From: Chloroflexota bacterium
GTDB lineage: Bacteria; Chloroflexota; UBA6077; JACCZL01
Direction: 5' to 3'
DNA: 57,437 bases
NCBI GenBank assembly: GCA_020850535.1
Contig: JADZEM010000097.1
Coordinates: forward strand, 1-57,437
Part shown: in pieces, positions 15,141-23,190 of the stretch
Layout of the letters: each line of letters begins with the position of its first letter
Numbering within the stretch: position 1 is the first letter of the stretch
Notes under the pieces: model-generated
Told to the model about the DNA's origin: nothing
The model's database searches: none
The model's input: the letters and a program-made list of their open reading frames with translations, nothing else
Made by a program: the position numbers and the translations under genes

Positions 15141-16409
15141 GTGTCCACCGTAGCTGACCGCTCACCCCTGTTCGGCCTGCGCCTGACCCGCCGACGCTGG
15201 CTGCTCGGCGTCACGGCCACGGCCGGCGCGATGCTGGCCGCCTGCCAGTCTGCGCCGGCCGCCGCCCCCACCACCGCCCCGAAGCCGGCCGAGGCCACCA
15301 AGCCGGCGGCTGCACCTGCCGCCTCGCCGGCCGCTCCAGCGGCCAGCCCGGCTGCCGCCAGCAGCCCAGCCGCGGCAGCCCCGGCCGCAAGCCCGGCCGC
15401 CTCTCCCGCGGCTTCGCCGGCCGCCGCCGCGCCGGCCTCGGCCCCGGCCGCCGCTGCGCCTGCTGCCGCCTCGAAGCCGGCCGGCCCGCTGGCAGCGTTC
15501 AAGCTGGCGGTCAGCGGCGAGGGTGAGCTGACGAACGGCCAGCAGAAGGCGACCAACTTCAACAAGGTGCCGAACGGCATCGCCATCGAGTCGCTGATCA
15601 AGGACGGCGTCAAGGTCGAGGCCTCGTACCTGAACGAGTCAGAGGCCCCGATGCAGGCCCTGATCCAGGGCAGCGTCCAGTTCGCGCACACCGCGTTCTC
15701 GTCGGCCATCTCGGCCATCGCGAAGGGCGCGCCCGTCAAGATCATCGCCTCGACGCGCCGCCCCGAGTACGTGATGGTGGCCCTCAAGGAGATGAAGACG
15801 GCCAAGGACTACGACGGCAAGCGGGTTGCCATCCACTCGAACGTGTCCAGCGTGGCCCTGATGACCCGCCTCTACCTCAAGGACGCCCCCGAGGCCAAGC
15901 CGAACATCATCGTCGTGCCCGGCTCCCCGAACCGCATCCAGGCGATGCTCGGCGGCCAGATCGATGCCAGCGTGGTCCAGCTTGGCGACGACGACGCCAT
16001 CCTGAAGGCCCAACCGGACAAGTGGGCGGTCACCTTCAACTACGCCAAGGAGATGACCGACCTGCTGGACGCCGTGCTGGTGGTCCGCGACGACTTCCTC
16101 GCCGCGAACCGCCCGACGGTCGTCGAGTTCGTGAAGCGGCTGGTGGCGGCCCACAAGCAGGTCAACTCGAACTCGGCGTTCCTGATCGAGACGGCCAAGC
16201 GCATGGAAGTCGTGATCCCCAAGAGCGCGACCCTGGAGAACCACGCGCAGCGCTACGTCGATGCTGGCGTCTGGCCGAACGACGGCGGCCTGACCGAGAA
16301 GAACCTCCAGTTCAGCATCGGGGCCTCGAAGGATCTGGGCTTCTTCACGGAGGACGTGCCCATCGCCAAGGCCAGCGACCTGACGGTGCTGAAGGACGCG
16401 CTGGCGTAA
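15141..16409 (+). CDS. ABC solute-binding lipoprotein (SsuA/NMT1 type), system 1
   Basis: A 422-residue exported protein. The signal has a twin-arginine stretch (TRRRWLLGV) and a lipobox ending at Cys35 (MLAAC). An Ala-Pro-Ser low-complexity linker of roughly 80 residues follows, then a periplasmic-binding-protein type II domain with features of the NMT1/SsuA family: short repeats around SEAPMQALIQGSVQFAHTA and KRVAIHSNVSS. The GTG start has a near-perfect AAGGAGG six nt upstream. It presumably hands a small nutrient or catabolic substrate to the transporter. Its gene converges with the ATPase at 16657 across a repeat-rich gap. Confidence 0.88.
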   Translation: MSTVADRSPLFGLRLTRRRWLLGVTATAGAMLAACQSAPAAAPTTAPKPAEATKPAAAPAASPAAPAASPAAASSPAAAAPAASPAASPAASPAAAAPASAPAAAAPAAASKPAGPLAAFKLAVSGEGELTNGQQKATNFNKVPNGIAIESLIKDGVKVEASYLNESEAPMQALIQGSVQFAHTAFSSAISAIAKGAPVKIIASTRRPEYVMVALKEMKTAKDYDGKRVAIHSNVSSVALMTRLYLKDAPEAKPNIIVVPGSPNRIQAMLGGQIDASVVQLGDDDAILKAQPDKWAVTFNYAKEMTDLLDAVLVVRDDFLAANRPTVVEFVKRLVAAHKQVNSNSAFLIETAKRMEVVIPKSATLENHAQRYVDAGVWPNDGGLTEKNLQFSIGASKDLGFFTEDVPIAKASDLTVLKDALA

Positions 16410-16475
16410 CAGGGGAGCGGGGGCAGGGCGATGGCATATTCGTCTGTGTTCCCGAAACGCCGTCAAGCGAGCGGT

Positions 16476-16499
16476 CGGGGACTGAAGTCCTCGCCCACC
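16476..16499. repeat. Half of a GGGGACTGAAGTCCCC dispersed repeat
   Basis: The 24 bases match the reverse complement of 57414-57437 at 22 of 24 positions. It is a short inner palindrome, CGGGGACTGAAGTCC(C/T)CG, followed by CCYACC. The other half of the long palindrome seen at the window end is not clearly present here. Confidence 0.65.
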
Positions 16500-16545
16500 A
16501 TACGGCGTCGCGCTGCGGCGCATCGAAGTGTCAGACACCTCGCAG

Positions 16546-16582
16546 GCGCCGAATCCCGTCGCAGCGCGACGGGATTCGGCGC
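16546..16582. terminator. Perfect 16-bp hairpin in a convergent gap
   Basis: Arms at 16546-16561 and 16567-16582 are exact reverse complements with a 5-nt loop (CAGCG). It lies between the convergent binding-protein gene (ends 16409) and ATPase 2 (stop at 16657), where a bidirectional terminator would be useful. No T-run flanks it. It may equally be part of the repeat family around it. Confidence 0.55.
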
Positions 16583-16656
16583 GTCAGCGGGTGAGGTTCT
16601 TCATTGCGCTCGCAAGCTCGCTCCATTCAGGATGACATGCATGCTGTGACCCAGCC

Positions 16657-17496
16657 CTACTCCGCCGGCGGCGGACGGTCCATCCCCACCCGCGCCACTT
16701 CCGCGCCTGACGCGGCCAGGATGCCCGCCCGCAGCGCCTCCCAGGCCGCCTCGCGGATCTCGGCGAAGCGCGCATCGGCGCGCGCGCGGTACTCCCAGCG
16801 CGGCTTCGGCAGATCGACCTCGAACGTCGCGGCGACGGCGCCCGGCCGGGGCCGGAACACGATCACCCGATCCGACAGGTAGACCGCCTCGTCGATGCTG
16901 TGGGTGATGAAGACGACCGTCTTGCCCACCCGCGCCAGGATCTTGAGCAGTTCGTCCTGGAGCAATTCGCGGGTCTGCGCGTCGATGGACGCGAACGGCT
17001 CGTCCATCAGCAGGATGTCGGCGTGCGTCGCCAACGCCCGCGCGATGCCGACGCGCTGCTGCATCCCGCCCGAGAGCTGATGCGGGTAGTGCCGCTCGAA
17101 GCCGGCCAGCCCGACAAGCTCCAGGTATTCCAGCGCCTGCTGCCGGCGCTCGGTCTTGCCGACGCCCTGGATCTTCAGCCCGAACTCGGCGTTCTCGACG
17201 ACCGTCTTCCAGGGGAACAGGTTGAACTGCTGGAAGACCACGGCGCGCTCGCGGCCCGGGCCGGTCACGCGCTTGCCATGCACCAGCACCTGGCCGTCGT
17301 CGTAGGTGGTCAGGCCGGCCAGGATCCGCAGCGTGGTGGTCTTCCCGCAGCCGCTCGGCCCGAGGATGCTGACCAGTTCGCCGTCCGCGATGTCAAAGGT
17401 CACGCCGGCGAGCGCCTGGACCTCCTGTGCCCCCTCGCGGCTCTGGCTGACGAACGTCTTCCCGACGCCGTCGAAGCGGATCGCCGGCTCGCTCAT
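16657..17496 (-). CDS. ABC transporter ATPase (SsuB/TauB type), system 2
   Basis: A 279-residue ATPase with Walker A GPSGCGKTTTLR, Q-loop FQQFNLFPW, signature LSGGMQQRVGIARAL, Walker B ILLMDEPF, D-loop SIDAQTRE and H-loop FITHS. It overlaps the permease gene by 4 bp, so the pair is translationally coupled. Last gene of the minus-strand operon binding protein 2 - permease - ATPase 2. The C-terminal 40 residues after LPKPRWEYRA extend a little past the usual end. Confidence 0.92.
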   Translation of the reverse strand: MSEPAIRFDGVGKTFVSQSREGAQEVQALAGVTFDIADGELVSILGPSGCGKTTTLRILAGLTTYDDGQVLVHGKRVTGPGRERAVVFQQFNLFPWKTVVENAEFGLKIQGVGKTERRQQALEYLELVGLAGFERHYPHQLSGGMQQRVGIARALATHADILLMDEPFASIDAQTRELLQDELLKILARVGKTVVFITHSIDEAVYLSDRVIVFRPRPGAVAATFEVDLPKPRWEYRARADARFAEIREAAWEALRAGILAASGAEVARVGMDRPPPAE

Positions 17497-18305
17497 CCGA
17501 ACGCCCGCTCCGATTCCTTCCAGTGTGCGAACCGCCGCTCCAGCCGCTTGACGATCTCCGTCAGGGCGACGCCCAGCAGCCCGATCACCAGCACCACGGC
17601 GAAGACGTAGTCCGTCTTGAAGAAGTCGCCGTAGTTGACCAGCAGCTTGCCCAGCCCGGAGAGCGCCAGGAACATCTGCGCCACCACCATGCCGATGACC
17701 GCCTGCCCGATGCCGAGCCGCAGCCCCGTCATGATGAACGGCACCGCTGCCGGCAGGATCACCTCGGTGAACAACTGGCGCTCGCTGGCGCAGAACGAGC
17801 GGGCCGTATCCACCAGGTTCGCGCTGATGTCGCGGACGCCGGCGTAGCTGTTGATGATGATCGGGAAGACGCTCGACAGGAAGATGACGACCACCTGCGC
17901 CTCAAACCCGATGCCGAACCAGATCAGCAGCAGGGGAATCAAGGCTACACGCGGCGTCACGTAGAGCGCGTTGGCGTACGGCTCGAGGATCGCCTCGGCC
18001 AGCCGGCTGCGACCCATCAGGATGCCCAGCGGCACCCCGACGATGATGGCCGAGGTGAACCCGAGCGCGATGCCCAGCAGGCTGATCCGCAGCGCCACGA
18101 AGATCTGACCGTTGCGGATCATGTCCGCCAGTGCCACCAGGATGCGGCTCGGAGTCGAGAGGAAGATCGGGTTGATCTGCCGCCCGACGATCTCCCAGGC
18201 CGCCAGCACGATGACCAGCGTGACCAGCCGCGCGACCAGGAAGCCGCGCGGCCGGGAGCCAGACGCTCCGGCCGGCGAGCCAGACGGTGCTTCGGCGGCG
18301 CTCAT
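17493..18305 (-). CDS. ABC transporter permease (SsuC/TauC type)
   Basis: A 270-residue inner-membrane protein with about six membrane segments. It carries the EAA-loop region (ARSFCASERQLFTEVILPAA followed by PFIMTGLRLG), typical of the binding-protein-dependent permeases for nitrate, sulfonate and taurine. It ends 4 bp inside ATPase 2 and begins 22 bp after binding protein 2. It is the only permease for two ATPases and two binding proteins in this cluster, so it may serve both. Confidence 0.92.
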   Translation of the reverse strand: MSAAEAPSGSPAGASGSRPRGFLVARLVTLVIVLAAWEIVGRQINPIFLSTPSRILVALADMIRNGQIFVALRISLLGIALGFTSAIIVGVPLGILMGRSRLAEAILEPYANALYVTPRVALIPLLLIWFGIGFEAQVVVIFLSSVFPIIINSYAGVRDISANLVDTARSFCASERQLFTEVILPAAVPFIMTGLRLGIGQAVIGMVVAQMFLALSGLGKLLVNYGDFFKTDYVFAVVLVIGLLGVALTEIVKRLERRFAHWKESERAFG

Positions 18306-18327
18306 CGGGCCTCGGCCTGCTGGTGGC

Positions 18328-19599
18328 TCACGCCTTGTACTCGCCGAGCCGGCCCCGCGCCGCGTCCGAGAACTGGGTCGTCGCCCACTGGTCGAACGGC
18401 ACGTACTTCTCGACGGCCTCGAACTCGGCCAGCGTCCTGGCGGTGAACTCGCCGCCGGCCTCGTTCTTCCAGCGCGCGGCGTTCGGATCCCAGATGTTCA
18501 TCTCCTTGAGGATATCGTACGACTGCGAGAGCGTCGCCTCGTCGATCTTCCCCTCGAAGAACTTCTTGCCGTTGGTCATGTACTTGGTCTTGTCCTGGGC
18601 GTTGCGGTGCTCCTGCATCAGCGACTCCGCGAACGCCTGGATGACCGTCGGATGCTCCTGGATCATCTTGTTGGTGACCCAGTAGGCGCTGAAGAGGAGA
18701 TTTGGGAAGTCCTTGCCGATCTCCGCAAACCGCTTGAACTTCGGATCCTTGATCAGCTCCAGCGCCGCGCCGACGGTCACCTGGCTGACGTCGATCTTGC
18801 CGGCCTTCATGGCGTCCACGCGGGCCGGGACGCCGCGCACCGTGACCCACTCGATGCTGTTCGGGTCCACGCCGTTCTTCCGGAGCTGCAGCAGCGTGGT
18901 GTAGTACGACGAGTCGCTGGTGGCCGTGATGCCGATGCGCTTGCCGGCCAACTGCTTCCAGTCGGTGATGTCGTTGGTGACGACCATCGTGAAGTACGGC
19001 GCGTGCGCGGCTGGCACCGCTGCCTTGATCGCCTGGCTCTGACCGACCGCCAGGATGCCCGAGGCCAGCGTCGAGAGGGCGAACTCGGCCTGCCCGGCGA
19101 TCAGCGCCTTGATCGAGGCGTCCGCGCCGGTGATCTCCTGCACGTCGCACTCGACGCCGAACTCGTCCTTCATGCGCTGGTACGCACTCAGGTCCGGCAC
19201 GAACGTCGGATCCTGCGGCACGTTGAACAGCACGCGGACCTTCGACATCGTCGGCTTGACGGCCGGAGCCTGGGGCTTCGCCTCGGCAGCCGGCTTCGGG
19301 GCCGGCGAGCCAGACGTGGCCGGCGAGGCGGCTGCCGCCGGCGAGCCAGACGGGGCCGGCGAGGCTCCAGCGGCCGGCGATGCCGCGGCGGCAGGCGACG
19401 CGGCCGCGGGCGGCGCGGCCGGGGCAGGAGTCGGCTTGGGAGCCTCGGCAGGCTTCGTGGCGGCCGGCGCCGGCGCCGACGATCCACACGCCGTCAGGAG
19501 TACCATGGCCGAGGATCCCACCGCGAGCGAGAGAAAACGTCGTCGCGGCAGGCGGCGAGTCGGGGACGTGAATACGTCCGACGAGGTGGCGTCGTACAC
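18328..19599 (-). CDS. ABC solute-binding lipoprotein (SsuA/NMT1 type), system 2
   Basis: About 423 residues. The N-terminus has a Tat-like PRRRFLSLAVG and a lipobox with Cys38 (VLLTAC), then an Ala-Pro-Ser linker of about 75 residues and an SsuA/NMT1-type domain with GADASIKALIAGQAEFALS and LAGKRIGITATSDSSYYTT. The GTG at 19599 is chosen because GGAGG lies five nt upstream. An ATG-initiated reading from 19653 would translate through the operator palindrome. Promoter and GntR gene lie divergently upstream. Confidence 0.88.
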   Translation of the reverse strand: MYDATSSDVFTSPTRRLPRRRFLSLAVGSSAMVLLTACGSSAPAPAATKPAEAPKPTPAPAAPPAAASPAAAASPAAGASPAPSGSPAAAASPATSGSPAPKPAAEAKPQAPAVKPTMSKVRVLFNVPQDPTFVPDLSAYQRMKDEFGVECDVQEITGADASIKALIAGQAEFALSTLASGILAVGQSQAIKAAVPAAHAPYFTMVVTNDITDWKQLAGKRIGITATSDSSYYTTLLQLRKNGVDPNSIEWVTVRGVPARVDAMKAGKIDVSQVTVGAALELIKDPKFKRFAEIGKDFPNLLFSAYWVTNKMIQEHPTVIQAFAESLMQEHRNAQDKTKYMTNGKKFFEGKIDEATLSQSYDILKEMNIWDPNAARWKNEAGGEFTARTLAEFEAVEKYVPFDQWATTQFSDAARGRLGEYKA

Positions 19600-19631
19600 T
19601 GAGTCCTCCGGCGAATCGAAACCGCCGCGAA

Positions 19632-19648
19632 GTATACTGCATGCAATG
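19632..19648 (+). promoter_or_regulatory. Candidate GntR operator, binding protein 2/gntR gap
   Basis: GTATACTGCATGCAATG sits between the start of binding protein 2 (19599, minus) and the GntR-family gene (19694, plus). It shares 14 of 17 positions with the site at 11958. TATACT is a good -10 match toward the regulator gene. The position fits a regulator that controls both its own gene and the adjoining transport operon. Confidence 0.6.
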
Positions 19649-19693
19649 TTCAATGCAGCCCCGACACGGACGGGCTAGACGATCTCACCTGGA

Positions 19694-20458
19694 GTGGGGG
19701 TGACGGTGCAGGACGATCAGGACGTACAGATCGGGTCTCTGGCGGGCGCGTCGGCGGTACGGGAGCGCCGCACAACGCAGGAACTGGTCTTCGAGTTTCT
19801 GCGAGACGCCATCCTGACTGGACGGCTGACTGGCGGGGCCCGGCTGGTTCAGGACAAGATCGCCGCCGAGCTGAAGGTCAGCCGCGTGCCCGTGCGCGAG
19901 GCCTTGCTCCAGTTGGAAGCCGAGGGGTTCGTCCGGATGGAGGCCCACCGGGGCGCGTCCGTCGTCTGGCTCTCGCCGGAGGAGGTCGCGGAGATCTTTG
20001 ACATCCGTGTCATCCTGGTCTCGGCAGCCGTCAAGCGCTCGGTGCCCCGCCTGACCGACGAGGACATCGCACGGCTCGAACAGATCGCCCATCTTCAGGG
20101 CGCGGCGACCGATATGTCCATGCGTGTCCGCCTGAATCATGACTTCTACGCCGTGCTGTTCAGCGGCCTCGACCGCCCCCGCTGGAAATCGATGATGGAC
20201 AAGCTCGAGCGCGAGGTCGAGCGGTTCATGCAGCCCATCGACCGCCCGCATCTCGGGCACTTCAAGCTGGTCGAGGCCTGCCGCGCCCGCGACGCCGACC
20301 TGGCCGCGCAGTTGGTCGGCGACCATCTCGCGCACGTCGGACAGCGGGCCGTCGAGACGCTGGCGCAGGCCATCGAGCGTGGCGACCTCGTCCGCCCCGA
20401 TGACGACGGCGCAGGCCCGCGCACGACGGACACGCCGCTGGCCCGGGCGTCCGGTTAG
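19694..20458 (+). CDS. GntR-family regulator, FCD (FadR) type
   Basis: A 254-residue regulator. The N-terminal winged helix (about 28-95) has LRDAILTGRL, LKVSRVPVREALLQLEAEGFV and the wing HRGASVV. The C-terminal FCD ligand domain follows, with IFDIRVILVSAAV and the metal-type residues in LNHDFYAVLFSG and HFKLVEACRARD. The start could be any of three nearby GTG codons (19694, 19700, 19706), and a G-rich site suits the last. It is the only local regulator with a divergent target and a palindrome in its promoter, so it is the natural candidate for controlling the 3.7-20 kb cluster. Confidence 0.9.
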   Translation: MGVTVQDDQDVQIGSLAGASAVRERRTTQELVFEFLRDAILTGRLTGGARLVQDKIAAELKVSRVPVREALLQLEAEGFVRMEAHRGASVVWLSPEEVAEIFDIRVILVSAAVKRSVPRLTDEDIARLEQIAHLQGAATDMSMRVRLNHDFYAVLFSGLDRPRWKSMMDKLEREVERFMQPIDRPHLGHFKLVEACRARDADLAAQLVGDHLAHVGQRAVETLAQAIERGDLVRPDDDGAGPRTTDTPLARASG

Positions 20459-20527
20459 ACCTCCGCCACGCTCCAGACGGTGGACTCTCTGTCATCCCAC
20501 CCCCGCAAGGCACGAGCACTCCCCCGC

Positions 20528-20633
20528 CATCCCGAGCGGAGTGAGCGTGCGAACGAAGTCGAGGGATCTTCCTCTACGCCACAGACGGGGCAGATCCCTC
20601 CGCTTCGCTCGTTCCTCGCCGCGGTCGGGATGA
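20528..20633. repeat. Dispersed palindromic element, copy 2
   Basis: It starts CATCCCGAGCGGAGTGAGCG and ends CGGTCGGGATGA, with GAGGGATCTT and AGATCCCTC inside. It is the inverse-orientation relative of 10473-10585. It fills most of the gap between the GntR gene and the GNAT gene, which converge here. Confidence 0.75.
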
Positions 20634-20670
20634 CGGTGGGGGCAGGTTCCTCGCCGCGGTCGGGATGACG
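20611..20670. repeat. 25-bp direct repeat at the edge of the palindromic element
   Basis: The 25 bases at 20611-20635 recur exactly at 20646-20670, with a 35-bp period. The right tip of the palindromic element has been duplicated. Confidence 0.8.
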
Positions 20671-20711
20671 AAGCCAGGCTGCTGGCCCCTCACACCCGTG
20701 CGCGAGAGCCG

Positions 20712-21326
20712 TCAGGCGGGCGGGTCGCGCCGCATGCCGTAGACGGCGATGCCCGTCAGCGGATCGTGCGCCTCGGCCGCCAGCCGGAAGCCGTGACGCT
20801 CGTAGTAGGCGACATTCTCGGTGCGGCCGGTGTCCAGGTAGGCCGGCAGGCCGGCCATGTCGAGCCTTGCCAGCATCGACGCCAGCAGCGCGCTGCCCAG
20901 GCCGGTCCGCTGCCGCTCGGGCCGCACGCCCAGGATGTTCAGGTACCAGTGCGCCTCGGAGATCGCCTGCGCGTGGACGTCTCCGACCATCCAGCCGATC
21001 TCCAGCGACTGCTCCCACACGTCGATGCCGAGCACGGCCGGCCCCTCGTCAAAGCCCACGTAGGATGCCCGCGCGGCGCTCGGCATGACGAATGGCGGCG
21101 CCCACCAGATCGCCACCGCGTCCAGGCTGTCCACGGCCCAGACCTCCCCGAACGCCAGCCCATACCGCGCGATGGCTGAGAAGTACCAGCGTGCCTTCGA
21201 CGCCCGCTTCGACGGGTCCGGCGACAGCAAGCCCGTGAGTGGGTCGTCCGCGAACGCCTCGGCCAGCATCGCGGCGGCGGCCGGGATCTCGCCGTCGAGC
21301 AGCGGCCGAATCTCGGGCTGGATCAC
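20712..21326 (-). CDS. GNAT-family N-acetyltransferase
   Basis: A 204-residue protein. The acetyl-CoA-binding motif A is LNILGVRPERQRTGLGSALL, followed by TENVAYYERHGF. The GTG at 21326, 13 nt after the histidine kinase stop, is preferred to an in-frame ATG inside the kinase gene. Third gene of the ROK - histidine kinase - GNAT operon. The substrate (amine, amino acid, antibiotic or protein) cannot be told. Confidence 0.88.
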   Translation of the reverse strand: MIQPEIRPLLDGEIPAAAAMLAEAFADDPLTGLLSPDPSKRASKARWYFSAIARYGLAFGEVWAVDSLDAVAIWWAPPFVMPSAARASYVGFDEGPAVLGIDVWEQSLEIGWMVGDVHAQAISEAHWYLNILGVRPERQRTGLGSALLASMLARLDMAGLPAYLDTGRTENVAYYERHGFRLAAEAHDPLTGIAVYGMRRDPPA

Positions 21327-21339
21327 GGGACGCGGTCCG

Positions 21340-23190
21340 TCACGTCCGTTCGAGCCAGTGGCGGACCGTCTGCGCGAAGACCTCATACGAGATCGGCTTT
21401 GCCATGTAGTCGTCCATGCCGGCGTCCAGGCAGCGCTGCCGGTCCGCTGGGAAGGCGTTCGCCGTCAGGGCGACAATCGGCGTCTTTGCTCCGGGAACGG
21501 CGAGCTGGCGAATGCGCCGCGTGGCTTCGAAGCCGTCCAGCTCTGGCATGTGGCAGTCCATCAGGATCAAGTCGTAGGGCGAGCGTGTGGAGACGGCGTC
21601 GATGGCCGCCAGCCCGTTGTCCACGATGTCCAGCCCGTAGCCCAGCCGTTCGAGCATCATCGTCACCACGCGCTGGTTCATGAAGTTGTCCTCGACCAGC
21701 AGCACGCGCCCGCGCAGCAGCCCATCCGTCGATGTGTCGGGGGGGCCGCTGCTTCCCGCGACGGCGCCGGCCGGCGCCGTCGCGGGAAGCAGCGAATCTG
21801 GTACAGCCGACGGCAGCGCGAGGCGGACCGTAAAACGGAAGGTGCTGCCCTCGCCCGGCGCGCTGGTGACGCTGATCTCGCCGCCCATCAGCTCCACCAG
21901 CCGCTTCGAGATCGCGAGGCCAAGTCCGGTGCCGCCGAACCGTCGCGTCGTCGAGCTGTCAGCCTGCACGAACGCCTGAAAGAGCGACCTCTGGATCTCC
22001 GGTGAGATGCCGATGCCCGTGTCCGAGACGCTGACCGACAGCACTACGGCAGCGGGGCCATCCGCCTGCGCTCCCACCTGGACCCGCACCTCGCCCGTCT
22101 CTGTGAACTTCACGGCGTTGTTCACGAGGTTGCCAAGCACCTGGCTCAGCCGGCCAGCGTCGCCCACGACCAGCGGTGGCAGCGTCGGGGCCAGCGCCGT
22201 CACCAGCGTGAGCTGCCGGGCCTGCGCGGCAGCCCGATTCAGCTCGACAACCGTCTGGATCGTCTCGCCGAGGGCGAACGGCAGCGACTCGAAGTCCATG
22301 CGCCCAGACTCGATCTTGCCGAAGTCGAGCACGTCGTTCACGATGGCCAACAGCAGCTCGCCGCTGGTGATGATCGTCTGCACCAGATCATGCTGATCGG
22401 GGGCGATCTGATCGGTCGCGAGCAGCTCCGCGCTGCCGAGGATGCCGTTCAGCGGCGTCCGAATCTCGTGGCTCATCATCGCCAGAAACTCAGATTTCGC
22501 CCGGTCAGCGGCACGCGCCGCCCTGGAGGCCGCCGCCTCGGCCTCGAAGAGACGGGCGTTGCGGATGGCGGCGGCGGCCTGCGCGACCAGCCCATCCAGC
22601 AGACTGTAGTCGTAGGGGCTGAACCGGAACGCCTGCCGGCCGTTGAGAGAGAGGACCGCGACCACCCGGTCATCGCTCATCACGGGCGTGGTGTACGCGC
22701 TCACCAGGCCATGCTGCCGGTACCAGTCCAGCCCACCGACCCGCCCATCCACGAAGACGTTGTCAGCCTGCATCGGCTGGCGATGCTCGGCCACCCAGCC
22801 GGCGCTGCCCACGCCGTAGCGAGCCTTGCGGAACGTCTGGCCGGCCCCGACGATCTCGTTCGAGAACGCCCGCAGCTCCAGGGTACGGCTCTCCTCGTCC
22901 GTCACCCAGAACGAGGCGACGGCTGCGCCCATGAGAGTCGCCGCCGCCTGGGCAATCGCCTTGAGCACGTCGTCCATGTCCAGCGACGACGAGATCAGCC
23001 GATTGAGCGCCGTCAGCAAGCGCTGCCGACCGAGGCGCGGCTCGACTCGCTCAGGGGAGCTGGCAGGCGGATGCGGCCTCGCACGGCGGTACGCGCGGTT
23101 CAACGGCCGGCGGGCCGCCCCGACCACGACGTTGAGTCGCTTGCCCGTGGCAGGCGGCACTGGGGGCGGGGGATCGGCGCGATCTACCAC
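21340..23190 (-). CDS. GAF-containing hybrid histidine kinase with receiver domain
   Basis: A 616-residue sensor: an N-terminal linker, a GAF domain (about 70-215), HisKA with the phospho-acceptor His241 in MMSHEIRTPLNG, a HATPase domain with N box (LVNNAVKF), G1 (SDTGIGI) and G2 (GGTGLGLAISKRL), a 30-residue linker, and a receiver domain with phospho-acceptor Asp545 (LMDCHMPELDG). No membrane segment is seen, so it is probably cytoplasmic. The GTG start overlaps the ROK stop by 7 bp. The linker between HATPase and receiver is encoded by a perfect 48-bp palindrome. No separate output regulator is adjacent. Confidence 0.92.
   Translation of the reverse strand: MVDRADPPPPVPPATGKRLNVVVGAARRPLNRAYRRARPHPPASSPERVEPRLGRQRLLTALNRLISSSLDMDDVLKAIAQAAATLMGAAVASFWVTDEESRTLELRAFSNEIVGAGQTFRKARYGVGSAGWVAEHRQPMQADNVFVDGRVGGLDWYRQHGLVSAYTTPVMSDDRVVAVLSLNGRQAFRFSPYDYSLLDGLVAQAAAAIRNARLFEAEAAASRAARAADRAKSEFLAMMSHEIRTPLNGILGSAELLATDQIAPDQHDLVQTIITSGELLLAIVNDVLDFGKIESGRMDFESLPFALGETIQTVVELNRAAAQARQLTLVTALAPTLPPLVVGDAGRLSQVLGNLVNNAVKFTETGEVRVQVGAQADGPAAVVLSVSVSDTGIGISPEIQRSLFQAFVQADSSTTRRFGGTGLGLAISKRLVELMGGEISVTSAPGEGSTFRFTVRLALPSAVPDSLLPATAPAGAVAGSSGPPDTSTDGLLRGRVLLVEDNFMNQRVVTMMLERLGYGLDIVDNGLAAIDAVSTRSPYDLILMDCHMPELDGFEATRRIRQLAVPGAKTPIVALTANAFPADRQRCLDAGMDDYMAKPISYEVFAQTVRHWLERT
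21747..21794. repeat. Perfect 48-bp palindrome inside the histidine kinase gene
   Basis: The 24 bases at 21747-21770 are exactly complementary in reverse to 21771-21794, with no loop. It encodes residues about 466-481 of the kinase. Because it is a palindrome in register with codons, both strands read LLPATAPAGAVAGSS. It looks like a mobile palindromic repeat tolerated in a flexible linker. Confidence 0.85.

Noticed and set aside
16634-16645. CATGCATG near ATPase 2 as an operator
   Set aside because: It is at the 3' end of the ATPase gene, in a convergent gap, and does not match the rest of the motif.
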